Assembly (NCBI GenBank): GCA_016935635.1
Contig: JAFGQP010000165.1
Span: 1-33,823 of the forward strand
Direction of reading: 5' to 3'
Source of the DNA: Sedimentisphaerales bacterium
Lineage (GTDB): Bacteria > Planctomycetota > Phycisphaerae > Sedimentisphaerales > Anaerohalosphaeraceae
DNA length: 33,823 nucleotides
In this document: positions 1-6,131 of the stretch, in pieces
Layout of the letters: every line of letters starts with the position of its first letter
Position numbering within the stretch: the first letter of the stretch is position 1
Notes under the pieces: generated by a model
Databases searched by the model: none
Seen by the model: only the letters and a program-made list of their open reading frames with translations
What the model was told of the DNA's origin: nothing
Position numbers and translations under genes: made by a program

Positions 1-308
1 GAGCCGGACAAATCAAACCGTGAGATGGAGCTGTTGCCGGTGTGCGCGGCCCGATTGGAAACAAACAATTCCGTCGGACTTCGCAGGGCCGCCGCCGAGG
101 GATCGTTCAGCATTGCCCCCGGAATCGGCGTCAGTTGGATAATCGCACCAAAGGTATCGAACACCATATAGCGTCGCACCCCCTGACCGCCGCCGGCACC
201 CATCGGGGTTTCACAGATGATAATCTGATATGGCGACGCCTGAACCGGCTGCATCCACGGAAGTAACGCCAAAACAAGACAAAATAACACCACAGTTCGC
301 AATGTCAT
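1..308 (-). CDS. Exported protein, 5' part only (runs off left edge)
   Basis: The minus strand from an ATG at 308 stays open to the window edge (about 102 codons). The first 24 residues form a clear Sec signal peptide (MTLRTVVLFCLVLALLPWMQPVQA, cleavage before SPYQ). A GGAGAG Shine-Dalgarno sequence lies 6 nt before the ATG. The visible mature part (IIICETPMGAGGG..., RRYMVFDTFGAIIQLTPIPG, LFVSNRAAHTGNSSISRFD) reads like the first blades of a surface beta-propeller or NHL-type protein, but I recognise no named family. It is transcribed away from ssrA. The family cannot be settled without the missing C-terminal part. Confidence 0.75.
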   Translation of the reverse strand, partial: MTLRTVVLFCLVLALLPWMQPVQASPYQIIICETPMGAGGGQGVRRYMVFDTFGAIIQLTPIPGAMLNDPSAAALRSPTELFVSNRAAHTGNSSISRFDLSG

Positions 309-472
309 CTTTACTCTCCTCGAAAAACTATCACCCTCCGGGGATATGCAGAAATTTGCCCGGAATATACCGGATTTTATACCAAAAATGTGGCAAAAAA
401 GCAAGAAAATAGGCGGGTGTCAATTTGTAAGTCTTTTTATATAATGCAGATAGAGGAATTTCAGTGCCGCTC
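309..472. other. Divergent intergenic region
   Basis: Non-coding space between the exported-protein gene on the minus strand and ssrA on the plus strand. It should hold the minus-strand promoter of the first gene. I see no further gene in it; short open frames on the plus strand lack ribosome binding sites. Confidence 0.5.
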
Positions 473-501
473 TTGTGCTGGGCAGGATTTTATCGTACAA
501 T
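473..501 (+). promoter_or_regulatory. Sigma-70-type promoter of ssrA
   Basis: TTGTGC at 473-478 and TACAAT at 496-501 are separated by 17 bp. The expected transcription start is around 508, a few bases before the mature tmRNA 5' end at 515, which fits a short 5' trim by RNase P. Confidence 0.65.
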
Positions 502-514
502 ATAGATTCACATC

Positions 515-866
515 GGGGGCGAAAGGCTTCGACCGGATAAGTTGACGGTCGGTTGGCGTGTCGAGGATAACGGTTGGCCTCGTTAAATATCCGTTAAAAA
601 ACTTAACTGGCAACTACCAGTACCAAATGGCTGCGTAAATTACGCAACCCGCATCGGTGGGTTTTCCCGTGAATCTGCCGTTTGCGACGACTAGCGGGAT
701 AGCTGAGGCGTCTTTTCGCAGCGCCAACGCGAAATCCTTTGCGAAATAGCGATGCGGCAAGCCTGTCGTTGGGCGTGCCGTTGGGCGAATCCTAAAATAA
801 CGACTACACATGTAGAAGACCGGCCTGAAATATCTCGGGACAGGGGTTCGAATCCCCTCGCCTCCA
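515..866 (+). ncRNA. ssrA: Transfer-messenger RNA (tmRNA), one-piece
   Basis: tmRNA rescues stalled ribosomes and tags the unfinished peptide. The 5' end (GGGGGCGAAAGGCUUCGACC from 515) and the 3' end with T-arm GGTTCGAATCC are diagnostic. Acceptor bases 515-521 pair with 859-865 (one G-U), with discriminator A866; CCA is not encoded. The tag frame starts at GGC 609 and reads GNYQYQMAA, stop TAA 636-638; the stop lies in a small hairpin (TGCGTA/TACGCA). The upstream TAACT resembles the pentamer before the resume codon of other tmRNAs. The tag ends MAA rather than the commoner LAA. The last 25 bases form the left attachment site of the adjoining island, so the gene remains intact after insertion. 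Confidence 0.95.
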
Positions 867-2312
867 TTTTTGAGTAGATTTTGAGGGTTGCGGTTTTTGA
901 TGATGAAAACCGCATATTTTTCTTTGAAACACTGGTTTTGACGCATTCTGAGAAATTGCTTGCTGTCCAGAATAGACTGTTTTATTTTCCTCCGGAACGT
1001 CATGCGCGGCTAAGTAATCGGCACTATTTTTTGTGCCGTTTTCTTGTGATGTCTTTTTCTGTTCAACACCTACTGCATTAACCGCAACATTATCGGTTCC
1101 AGTCTTTTTCTGTTCCTGGACATTCCCGCCAGTCAGATCAGGCAGAGTATCGACCGCTGCTGTCAGGCTTTCCCGGAAAGCATGGGAATAAACATTCATC
1201 GTCAACCGGATATCACTGTGCCGCAAGAGTTCCATAGCCGTTTTGGGATTCGTTCCGCTGGCGGCCAGCATGGAGGCATAAAAGACCCGGAAGCTGTGAA
1301 AATCAAAGACCCTGCCGCTGTCATCCTTTTCTGGAATGCCCGCAGCCTTCAAATCCTCACGCAGGACTCGGACTTCATGGGAACTGGCTGCCGTCTTGAA
1401 AGCAGGGCAGTCTGGGAGTTTACCCGCAAAGAAGGTTTTCAGGCGTTTTGCAAATTCCGGTTTCAATGGTATTACTGCGTCCTGTCGGTTCTTGGTGAAT
1501 TTGCCTGCCAGACGCACTACGTTGGCCGTAAAATCAAAATCACCCACGGTTAAAGCCCGTAGTTCGGCCGCCCTCAGCCCTGTCATAGCGGCGGTCTCAT
1601 AATGCATAGCCCGTTCCGTTCCGGTTATCCCTCTCCGGGTTTCGCCGCTGGCCGTTACCGCTAAAAGGGTCCGCATCTGTTCTGCGGTAATTGCCCGCCG
1701 CCGGCGTTTATCATCCTGGGCCGTATCGAGAAGGGCGATATGCTCTATGGGATTGGTATGAGCCTTGCCGTCCTGTTTCATCCACCGAAAGAAGGTTTTG
1801 AGAATGCCAATGTAGTGGTTGGCAGTCTTTCGGCTAATTTGTTTGGCTTGGACCTCATCATCGAGAAATCGCTGTATCCGGCTGGCCGATACGTCGGATA
1901 GGACCTTGAATCCACATCCGTCCAGCACGGTCGTAATCCGGGTATAGGCTTTCTGGCAATACTCTGCGGTGTTGCCCTTGTTTCCCAGATAGGTCTTGAA
2001 TGCGGTCAGATGTTCGGATAATCGGACTGCTGAGGCTGCCCGCTGCGGGGGGATAATCTGCCATGCGACCAGCTTGGTTACAATCCGCTGAGGCAGGCCG
2101 TCGATCCATGTCTGCATGTCCGGCGATGGTTCCTGGTGCCCGGCCTTGAGATTGATGAGAGTTTGGATTTTATCACCAAATTGGCGGGTCAGGTCTTTAT
2201 CGGCAAAGCCAGGGAAGCGGTGCCGCTGGCCATCAACATAGAAGTCCAAGCACCACTTTTTCGCCTTTTTGGTCTGTCCTGCCTCGGTATAGGTTTGTCG
2301 GTAAACCCTCAT
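804..2312 (-). CDS. int: Tyrosine site-specific recombinase (island integrase), C-terminus replaced by insertion
   Basis: It would catalyse integration and excision between ssrA and the circular island. 502 residues: an arm-binding N-terminal region (1-70), a SAM-like core-binding domain (about 95-195), and a catalytic domain (about 205-385) with Arg247 (TGLRAAEL), a Lys in the beta-hairpin (271 or 274), His339-x-x-Arg342 (HSFR), His365 (LLRHSD) and nucleophile Tyr375 (NVYSHA). A strong GGAGG lies before the ATG, which overlaps the XRE gene stop (ATGA). Residues 395-490 are a polar linker. Codons 482-490 are the attachment core, and the last 12 codons (CPEIFQAGLLHV) are antisense ssrA, so the present C-terminus is a product of integration. 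The native end is probably encoded at 13377-13571. Transcription runs into ssrA on its antisense strand. Confidence 0.93.
   Translation of the reverse strand: MRVYRQTYTEAGQTKKAKKWCLDFYVDGQRHRFPGFADKDLTRQFGDKIQTLINLKAGHQEPSPDMQTWIDGLPQRIVTKLVAWQIIPPQRAASAVRLSEHLTAFKTYLGNKGNTAEYCQKAYTRITTVLDGCGFKVLSDVSASRIQRFLDDEVQAKQISRKTANHYIGILKTFFRWMKQDGKAHTNPIEHIALLDTAQDDKRRRRAITAEQMRTLLAVTASGETRRGITGTERAMHYETAAMTGLRAAELRALTVGDFDFTANVVRLAGKFTKNRQDAVIPLKPEFAKRLKTFFAGKLPDCPAFKTAASSHEVRVLREDLKAAGIPEKDDSGRVFDFHSFRVFYASMLAASGTNPKTAMELLRHSDIRLTMNVYSHAFRESLTAAVDTLPDLTGGNVQEQKKTGTDNVAVNAVGVEQKKTSQENGTKNSADYLAAHDVPEENKTVYSGQQAISQNASKPVFQRKICGFHHQKPQPSKSTQKWRRGDSNPCPEIFQAGLLHV
842..869 (+). repeat. attL core, 28-bp direct repeat (copy 1)
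   Basis: Identical to 13571-13598. It contains the ssrA T-stem/loop, itself an inverted repeat (GGGGTTCGAATCCCC), which is the usual crossover region for tRNA/tmRNA-targeting integrases. On the minus strand it is also codons 482-490 of the integrase (KWRRGDSNP). Confidence 0.92.
1007..1023 (+). repeat. 17-bp repeat near left island end (copy 1)
   Basis: CGGCTAAGTAATCGGCA, identical and in the same orientation as 13493-13509. It lies inside the integrase gene about 138 bp from the attL core. It could be an arm-type integrase binding site. Both copies are in the same integrase frame (ADYLA), so an internal duplication of coding sequence is the alternative. Confidence 0.6.
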
Positions 2313-2545
2313 CGTTTACCTCCTTTTGTCTTGCGGAGTATCAGTCCTAAGGCATCTGCCAGCTTTTCAGTATTTTTGAAACTTGGCATTCGCTCTCCAG
2401 ACATGAATCGTGACATGACAGATTTGTTGATTTTAGCCTTTTGGCTAATCTCCTGCTGACTCATTCCGCTTGCGAGGACAGCCGCTTTTATGGTTTGATA
2501 CCAGTCTTGTTTTTCCGCATTGCTCATAATAGTAATATACCCCAT
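2309..2545 (-). CDS. XRE/Cro-type helix-turn-helix regulator
   Basis: Small DNA-binding protein of about 78 residues. The HTH is clear: MSQQEISQKAKINKSVMSRFMSGERMPSF, followed by KLADALGL, as in lambda-repressor-like domains. I chose the ATG at 2545 because it overlaps the stop of the upstream gene (TAATG) and so should be translationally coupled; a downstream ATG at 2527 is possible and an upstream TTG at 2569 less so. The gene overlaps the integrase start by 4 nt, so the two are co-translated. It probably controls the integration module, perhaps through the palindromes at 3099-3161. It has no sensor or protease domain. Confidence 0.85.
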   Translation of the reverse strand: MGYITIMSNAEKQDWYQTIKAAVLASGMSQQEISQKAKINKSVMSRFMSGERMPSFKNTEKLADALGLILRKTKGGKR

Positions 2546-2964
2546 TATTCTATGGTTGTCAATACGCAACTTGAAAGATTTTCAATGTTTTTTTTGGTTT
2601 CGACCAATTGGCTCAGGCAAAACTCAAGGGCTGATTCGTCCCCGCTTACGTCCTGGCCTTCTCCAAAGAGGTTTGGATGTTGGCGGATAATTCCATAAAT
2701 TATTCGACGTGTGAAAGGCTTCCCCCTTCGGGTTATTCCCAGTTCATTCAATTTCGCTGCGGTCCAAGCTGCTGATTTCCCGCACCGCCGACTTAGGCGA
2801 ATTGCCATAATGGTAAGCCTCTCAAAAGGGCTACTCGTGGCCCTATAGCCGAATGGTAATCGAGCACTCAGGCCAGGGCGCTCCGCTTCGACCTGGTCAA
2901 GCCCCAGTTCGATTGCAGCGTGACCATCAATAATATTTTCGGGTCCATTCTCAGGTTTTTTCAT
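2545..2964 (-). CDS. HTH protein resembling the linker/DNA-binding region of serine recombinases
   Basis: 139 residues from the ATG at 2964, chosen for its good Shine-Dalgarno sequence (AGGA, 6 nt spacing); an ATG at 2985 lies within the leader. The middle (RLPFGYRATSSPFERLTIMAIRLSRRCGKSAAWTAAKLNELGITRRGKPFTRRIIYGIIRQ; key motif AAKLNELGITRRGKPFT) resembles the segment after the catalytic domain of large serine recombinases, where a LN-x-x-GI-x-TRRGK-x-W motif leads into a helix-turn-helix. There is no catalytic serine domain, so it is not a recombinase by itself. It starts the operon with the XRE gene and integrase and may act as accessory factor or regulator. Function not known. Confidence 0.7.
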   Translation of the reverse strand: MKKPENGPENIIDGHAAIELGLDQVEAERPGLSARLPFGYRATSSPFERLTIMAIRLSRRCGKSAAWTAAKLNELGITRRGKPFTRRIIYGIIRQHPNLFGEGQDVSGDESALEFCLSQLVETKKNIENLSSCVLTTIE

Positions 2965-2985
2965 TCTTTTTCCTTTCTTTATCAA

Positions 2986-3205
2986 AGTTTCTTACCAAGT
3001 TGGCGACACCACGCCGCCGTTAGTTTTTAGTTGCTTTCGGTCGAGTAAGGCGTCGTACCCGACCAAGAAGACATCCCGCTTCGCACAGGGGGGATGGTAT
3101 TCTTAAGAATGTTATCATCCGTGAGCAATAGTAAACGGCTAAACAACTATCATATATGATAACTGTGATGTGGCTTTTGTCTTTTTGCTTATTCATATCT
3201 GATAA
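2986..3205. promoter_or_regulatory. Dyad-rich regulatory region upstream of the integration operon
   Basis: This gap holds two perfect palindromes: ATTCTTAAGAAT (3099-3110) and TATCATATATGATA (3148-3161). Related half-sites of the form ATATGATAACT, ATCTGATAACT and TTTGATAGCT recur near 3154-3164, 3197-3207 and 3229-3240, the last inside the neighbouring gene's 3' end. A further stem CATCCC/GGGATG spans 3072-3097. The set looks like an operator region, most simply for the island's XRE protein. I could not place a convincing -35/-10 pair. Confidence 0.5.
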
Positions 3206-3658
3206 CTATTCCGGTGTTTTTGTATTCAGATTTGATAGCTGGGATTTCCTTTTTCGGACAAACGGAGGGATTATTGCTTGTCGTTTTACATGCACAAAAT
3301 CCGGCTGTCCGTACAGCTTCCAGCGGTCGGGTAAACTCCACTTTGTCGGCTGTCGATGCAGACCACTGGAAGGTTCGGCAATGTCTAAAAATCCAAGGTC
3401 AACCAGTTCCGTCAGGCAGCGGCTAAAGGTAGCCTGCGACATTTTCAATCGCCTTGTTGCGTCTTCATAGGTAAACACGATTTCGCCGTTATTGACTATG
3501 ATTGCTTTACTATGTTTTCCCTGGCGGTCCTTGGGTTTATAGATTTTGCGGCGGCGGCAAAACTCCAAGAAGACCCTGAATGTATGCGGTGATTTTATGG
3601 CCTTGAATGCAGAGCTTTCTAAAAGGTCATTTTCAAGATAAACGCCAGCAGGGGGCAT
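3206..3658 (-). CDS. Winged-helix DNA-binding protein of unknown role
   Basis: 150 residues. The centre (IVFTYEDATRRLKMSQATFSRCLTELVDLGFLDIAEPSSG) is a typical winged helix: helix-turn-helix followed by a beta wing. The N-terminal half (SPHTFRVFLEFCRRRKIY) is a helical region often found in phage and plasmid replication-type wHTH proteins. The tail is basic (KRQAIIPPFVRKRKS). The start is 2 nt after the stop of the upstream CxxC gene, so the genes are translationally coupled. Possibly a replication or transcription factor of the island; I cannot tell which from sequence alone. Confidence 0.75.
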   Translation of the reverse strand: MPPAGVYLENDLLESSAFKAIKSPHTFRVFLEFCRRRKIYKPKDRQGKHSKAIIVNNGEIVFTYEDATRRLKMSQATFSRCLTELVDLGFLDIAEPSSGLHRQPTKWSLPDRWKLYGQPDFVHVKRQAIIPPFVRKRKSQLSNLNTKTPE

Positions 3659-3660
3659 AA

Positions 3661-3966
3661 TCAGTGCCTCCCAGTCGAGTTTGTCGATTCTTGGTCTGAA
3701 ATTTGAGCTTTATCGCCATTTTTCAGGCTTTTGAAAGGTCTATATAGCCAAAGTGGGCAAGAATACGCCACACAGGTTCGGATGCTGTCGCGTTCCCAGC
3801 CGCAACATTCTCCGCAAAATGAGAATATTGCTGCTGCCATGCTTTTGCCATTTTGAGCTTGGTCATATTTCTTGCGGAATGAAACAGGCATATCCTGTCT
3901 GCGTTTTTTAATTCGTTGATTTCGTCTTGAGTTCTCTTCCGCTGCGAGATAAGATAGATTTTGCAT
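3661..3966 (-). CDS. Small CxxC-motif protein (phage/island type)
   Basis: 101 residues from the ATG at 3966, chosen for its AAAGGA Shine-Dalgarno sequence with 8 nt spacing; an earlier ATG at 4005 would translate the leader itself. The signature is a compact cysteine motif: FCGECCGWERDSIRTCVAYSCPLWLYRP. The pattern C-x2-C-x2-W...C-x4-CPLW-x-YRP is one I know from many short phage and mobile-element proteins, presumably a metal-binding knuckle. The N-terminus is basic and helical (RRNQRIKKRRQDMP). It sits in an operon with the excisionase-like genes upstream and the winged-helix gene downstream. Function unknown. Confidence 0.75.
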   Translation of the reverse strand: MQNLSYLAAEENSRRNQRIKKRRQDMPVSFRKKYDQAQNGKSMAAAIFSFCGECCGWERDSIRTCVAYSCPLWLYRPFKSLKNGDKAQISDQESTNSTGRH

Positions 3967-4024
3967 TAGATTTTCCTTTCTGCTGGTCGCCGGGTGTTCC
4001 AGCACCGTAGGCGGCTTTTTTTAT

Positions 4025-4246
4025 TTAAGTATTTCGCGTGTTTGCTTTCCACTCCCATTGCCGCCGCGGCGGGCACCCGCAATTAACCCAGGCTTCGACC
4101 TCGGCGCGGCGGAGAAGGAGTTTTTTGCCGAACCGAATTTCGCTGGGTCCGATGCGGCCGGCAGCCTTTTGAACAAAATAAGTCGCCCGGCTGATCCCCA
4201 ACAGTTTGCATACGCTATTGACATCGATCAGCAGCGGATTATCCAT
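4025..4246 (-). CDS. AlpA/excisionase-family HTH protein 1
   Basis: 73 residues from the ATG at 4246, preceded by GGGGGAA at suitable spacing. LLIDVNSVCKLLGISRATYFVQKAAGRIGPSEIRFGKKLLLRRAEVEAWV is the standard MerR-like winged HTH of AlpA and HTH_17 proteins, which bend DNA as recombination directionality factors or activate integrase genes. It overlaps the end of a second such gene (4239-4430) by 8 nt. In this position it is the best candidate, together with that gene, for the excision factor of the island. A longer start at 4324 is unlikely because it would overlap most of the neighbour. Confidence 0.85.
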   Translation of the reverse strand: MDNPLLIDVNSVCKLLGISRATYFVQKAAGRIGPSEIRFGKKLLLRRAEVEAWVNCGCPPRRQWEWKANTRNT

Positions 4247-4430
4247 TGGTTCCCCCTTTTTCGGCCAGTCTGTCAAGGGCTGCTTGTACAGCAATGGGAT
4301 TAAACCGATATCGTCCCCCCACAATCAAATGCGGGATTTGGTTTTCAGCCGCTAACCGCCGCAGATATGCCTTTGGCAATTGCAGGCGTGCCGCTAACGC
4401 TTCGAGTGAAATGTAAGTTGTTTTTTCCAT
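4239..4430 (-). CDS. Excisionase-family HTH protein 2
   Basis: 63 residues from the ATG at 4430 (an in-frame TTG at 4439 is possible). YISLEALAARLQLPKAYLRRLAAENQIPHLIVGGRYRFNPIAVQAALDRLAE is a DNA-binding excisionase-type fold (HTH_17: LEALAARL, helix-turn-helix, then wing GGRYRF and helix). It is the first gene of a tightly packed run continuing with excisionase-like protein 1. A perfect dyad (4431-4452) directly precedes the start and overlaps the ribosome-binding region, suggesting autoregulation. The two tandem paralogous-looking proteins may split the roles of directionality factor and activator. Confidence 0.82.
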   Translation of the reverse strand: MEKTTYISLEALAARLQLPKAYLRRLAAENQIPHLIVGGRYRFNPIAVQAALDRLAEKGGTNG

Positions 4431-4452
4431 AAGGCCCAAAATATCAGGCCTT
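4431..4452. promoter_or_regulatory. Dyad next to the excisionase-like start codon
   Basis: AAGGCC-N10-GGCCTT, perfect 6-bp arms, ending one base before the ATG at 4430. The position over the ribosome binding site suggests an operator or an RNA hairpin that controls translation of the excisionase-like operon. Confidence 0.4.
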
Positions 4453-4505
4453 AGATGAGTGTCAAAACAATGGTCTGCGTGATACTAAAATGATACGATA
4501 GAACG

Positions 4506-4991
4506 TTATCTTTGGGGATATCTGGACGCGACTTCTTTTTCGCTGACAATGTGTGGGCTGTTTTTTGCAGCTTTTTCAAGACGATATGACTTTAATATAC
4601 CATCTTCAATATTGCGTTTTAATGTACCTCTTGAGACTTTATATCTCTCTACAGCAACCAACAGGGTTATAAGGTCGTTTGGTATTATGTTGTGCTTATT
4701 CTCCTGGGCTGCTTTTCTCCCTTCCTCAAGTGCGTTAAGAATAATCAAATTGCTGGGGTGTGTGCTGCCTGTATAGCTGCCGACGTATAGGACATAGCGG
4801 GCTATGAGCAGGTCGTTGCTACATCGGCTTGCTATAAGCAAAATGCGTTTCCAGTCCCTTGATACTGAGGCAAGCTCCCAGGCTTCGTTCAATTGCTCGA
4901 AGCTGCTTGTCCATTGCTCCGCTTCTGTGAACATCCCTGGATTGTCATTTACGAATTGGGCTGCTTCATTTAAGACTTTTTCGGTGTCCAT
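4506..4991 (-). CDS. Island protein of unknown function
   Basis: 161 residues, mainly alpha-helical and acidic in the N-terminal half (MDTEKVLNEAAQFVNDNPGMFTEAEQWTSSFEQLNEAWEL). The C-terminal third contains a possible HTH (NDLITLLVAVERYKVSRGTLKRNIEDGILKSYRLEKAAKNSPHIVSEKEV), similar in layout to excisionase-like domains with key words VSRGTLKRNI. The ATG at 4991 follows GAGG with almost no spacing, and a 2-codon frame (ATG GAC TGA, 5002-4994) sits just ahead, so initiation may be controlled. A long terminator-like hairpin (5003-5091) lies directly upstream. I do not recognise the family. Confidence 0.65.
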   Translation of the reverse strand: MDTEKVLNEAAQFVNDNPGMFTEAEQWTSSFEQLNEAWELASVSRDWKRILLIASRCSNDLLIARYVLYVGSYTGSTHPSNLIILNALEEGRKAAQENKHNIIPNDLITLLVAVERYKVSRGTLKRNIEDGILKSYRLEKAAKNSPHIVSEKEVASRYPQR

Positions 4992-5002
4992 CCTCAGTCC
5001 AT

Positions 5003-5091
5003 AAAAAAACCGGCTTCGGGGATGGTGTTGACCGGCTCTTGTGAAGCCGCTGGGCTTTACAGCTTACAGACACCATCGCCGAAACCGGCTT
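5003..5091 (-). terminator. Long hairpin with U-run; terminator or attenuator
   Basis: On the minus strand a 23-nt arm (5091-5069) pairs with 5029-5007 with one internal mismatch, one end mismatch and two G-U pairs; the 39-nt loop can form small inner stems (GGCT/AGCC). It is followed by seven T residues (5009-5003). It ends the transcript of gene 5194-5541 or attenuates gene 4506-4991, which starts only 12 nt further on. Confidence 0.7.
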
Positions 5092-5193
5092 ACGGATAAT
5101 TGCATTTTCAACAAGATTCGTCATGCCTTCATATATCGGCATGGTTGCGGAATTAGTCAAGACTTTTCTGAACATAGTGACCAGCCGAATTGG

Positions 5194-5541
5194 TCAGCAG
5201 CGCCGTTCCACCATCGGATACCACAAGTTTTCGATTAGTATCTCCGCGGCTTCCTCCAGGCTGTGACCTTCCTCCGGTTCGGGTCCCTGTTCGTCCCCCC
5301 TTACGTCCAGCAGCATCTTGATCTGTTTTGCTGGACTCATCCCGATCAGGCTGTGTGCCAGAAGCAGCAGGCTTTCCTGGTCGCTGCCCCACGTCCCCTT
5401 CAGTTCGTGGTTCTGAAGATACCACAGTATCAGTTGTGTCGGATACAGGTGGTTTGGATTTACTTGCTCGCTGACCCTTTCCAGCATCCGCTTGCACATC
5501 TGACACATCGGCAACTGGTTTTGTTTGATTGGTTCGGCCAT
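5194..5541 (-). CDS. Island protein of unknown function with N-terminal CxxC
   Basis: 115 residues starting at an ATG with GAGG 7-8 nt upstream. The N-terminus holds PMCQMCKRMLERV, a CxxC pair that could bind metal or be redox-active. The rest is helical (LYPTQLILWYLQNHELKGTWGSDQESLLLLAHSLIGMSPAKQIKMLL) and ends with an acidic helix (EEGHSLEEAAEILIENLW). No signal peptide or membrane segment. Its upstream region contains a 31-bp dyad (5622-5652) related to those upstream of hsdM, hinting at shared control. An overlapping, longer frame on the same strand (5153-5560) has low-complexity K/R/G/S/T composition and is not believed. Confidence 0.7.
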   Translation of the reverse strand: MAEPIKQNQLPMCQMCKRMLERVSEQVNPNHLYPTQLILWYLQNHELKGTWGSDQESLLLLAHSLIGMSPAKQIKMLLDVRGDEQGPEPEEGHSLEEAAEILIENLWYPMVERRC

Positions 5542-5597
5542 CTCTCTGCCTCTTTTTCAATTATACCACATTGCAGAATATGTTTTGATTATTTTCA

Positions 5598-5652
5598 GAT
5601 CACAGAAATGGACTCGGATTGTCCAGAGTGTGGACATTGGCCACTCTGTGGA
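5598..5652 (-). repeat. 31-bp dyad with conserved flank, copy A (inverted relative to copy B)
   Basis: The dyad 5622-5652 has the form TCCA-N23-TGGA. Read on the minus strand, its outer arms, spacing and about 22 bases of flank (5621-5600, CAATCC...TCCA) match 12039-12094 on the plus strand; the dyad centres differ in sequence. It lies 81 bp upstream of the gene starting at 5541 and beyond the last gene of the hsd operon. Confidence 0.6.
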
Positions 5653-5765
5653 CGATTCATATCCTCTAATTCATCTCTCAATCTTCTTTAGCTTCGCTCA
5701 GACATGGCGCACATATCAGATGTTGATAATATCCGGATGAGTCTGTCGTTTCGACGGAAAACCAA

Positions 5766-6065
5766 TCAATAGACGAGGCCGTTTGCCCATTCCTTGCCGG
5801 TCAATCGCTGAAGTTCTTTATAGGCGGGTTCGTTTGGGCTTCCGTATGTCTCGACAAAAATAACCTCTTTGCCGGTGGAATTCCCGCGGGGACTTACGAA
5901 AGCATACCGGTACAGAACGCCCGACGATGTATCCAGGACAAAGACATCTGAAAAGGTATTGCTGGTCACGATTTGAAACTTTCCATTTTCGCTCTGATTG
6001 CTGGCATTGCCCATCACCAGAACCGCAATCACCACCACAATTACACCGCACAAAAACTGCTTCAT
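5766..6065 (-). CDS. Small exported or membrane-anchored protein after hsdR
   Basis: 99 residues. The first 19 (MKQFLCGVIVVVIAVLVMG) form an uncleaved signal anchor or signal peptide; AAAGGG stands 8 nt before the ATG. The remainder is a short beta-rich domain (FQIVTSNTFSDVFVLDTSSGVLYRYAFVSPRGN), a pattern seen in single-blade or small periplasmic proteins. It lies 66 bp after hsdR in the same direction and is probably in the same transcript or just behind it. An exported protein is unexpected next to a cytoplasmic restriction complex, so it may be a passenger. No named family recognised. Confidence 0.65.
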   Translation of the reverse strand: MKQFLCGVIVVVIAVLVMGNASNQSENGKFQIVTSNTFSDVFVLDTSSGVLYRYAFVSPRGNSTGKEVIFVETYGSPNEPAYKELQRLTGKEWANGLVY

Positions 6066-6131
6066 TGTTCAGCCCTTTCAGTAAATGAGTGTTTTTTGAA
6101 TATGGCGATAGTGTATCTACTGCCGTGCTTA

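Noticed and set aside
614-1003. Minus-strand frame over the tmRNA 3' half (contains GGEGIRTPVPR...)
   Set aside because: Antisense translation of the tmRNA T-arm, a well-known false protein pattern; wrong frame relative to the integrase.
4966-5175. 69-codon minus-strand frame
   Set aside because: It runs through the long hairpin and has no protein-like features.
5153-5560. 135-codon minus-strand frame overlapping gene 5194-5541
   Set aside because: Low-complexity Arg/Gly/Ser/Thr composition; the other frame has a good ribosome site and normal protein composition.
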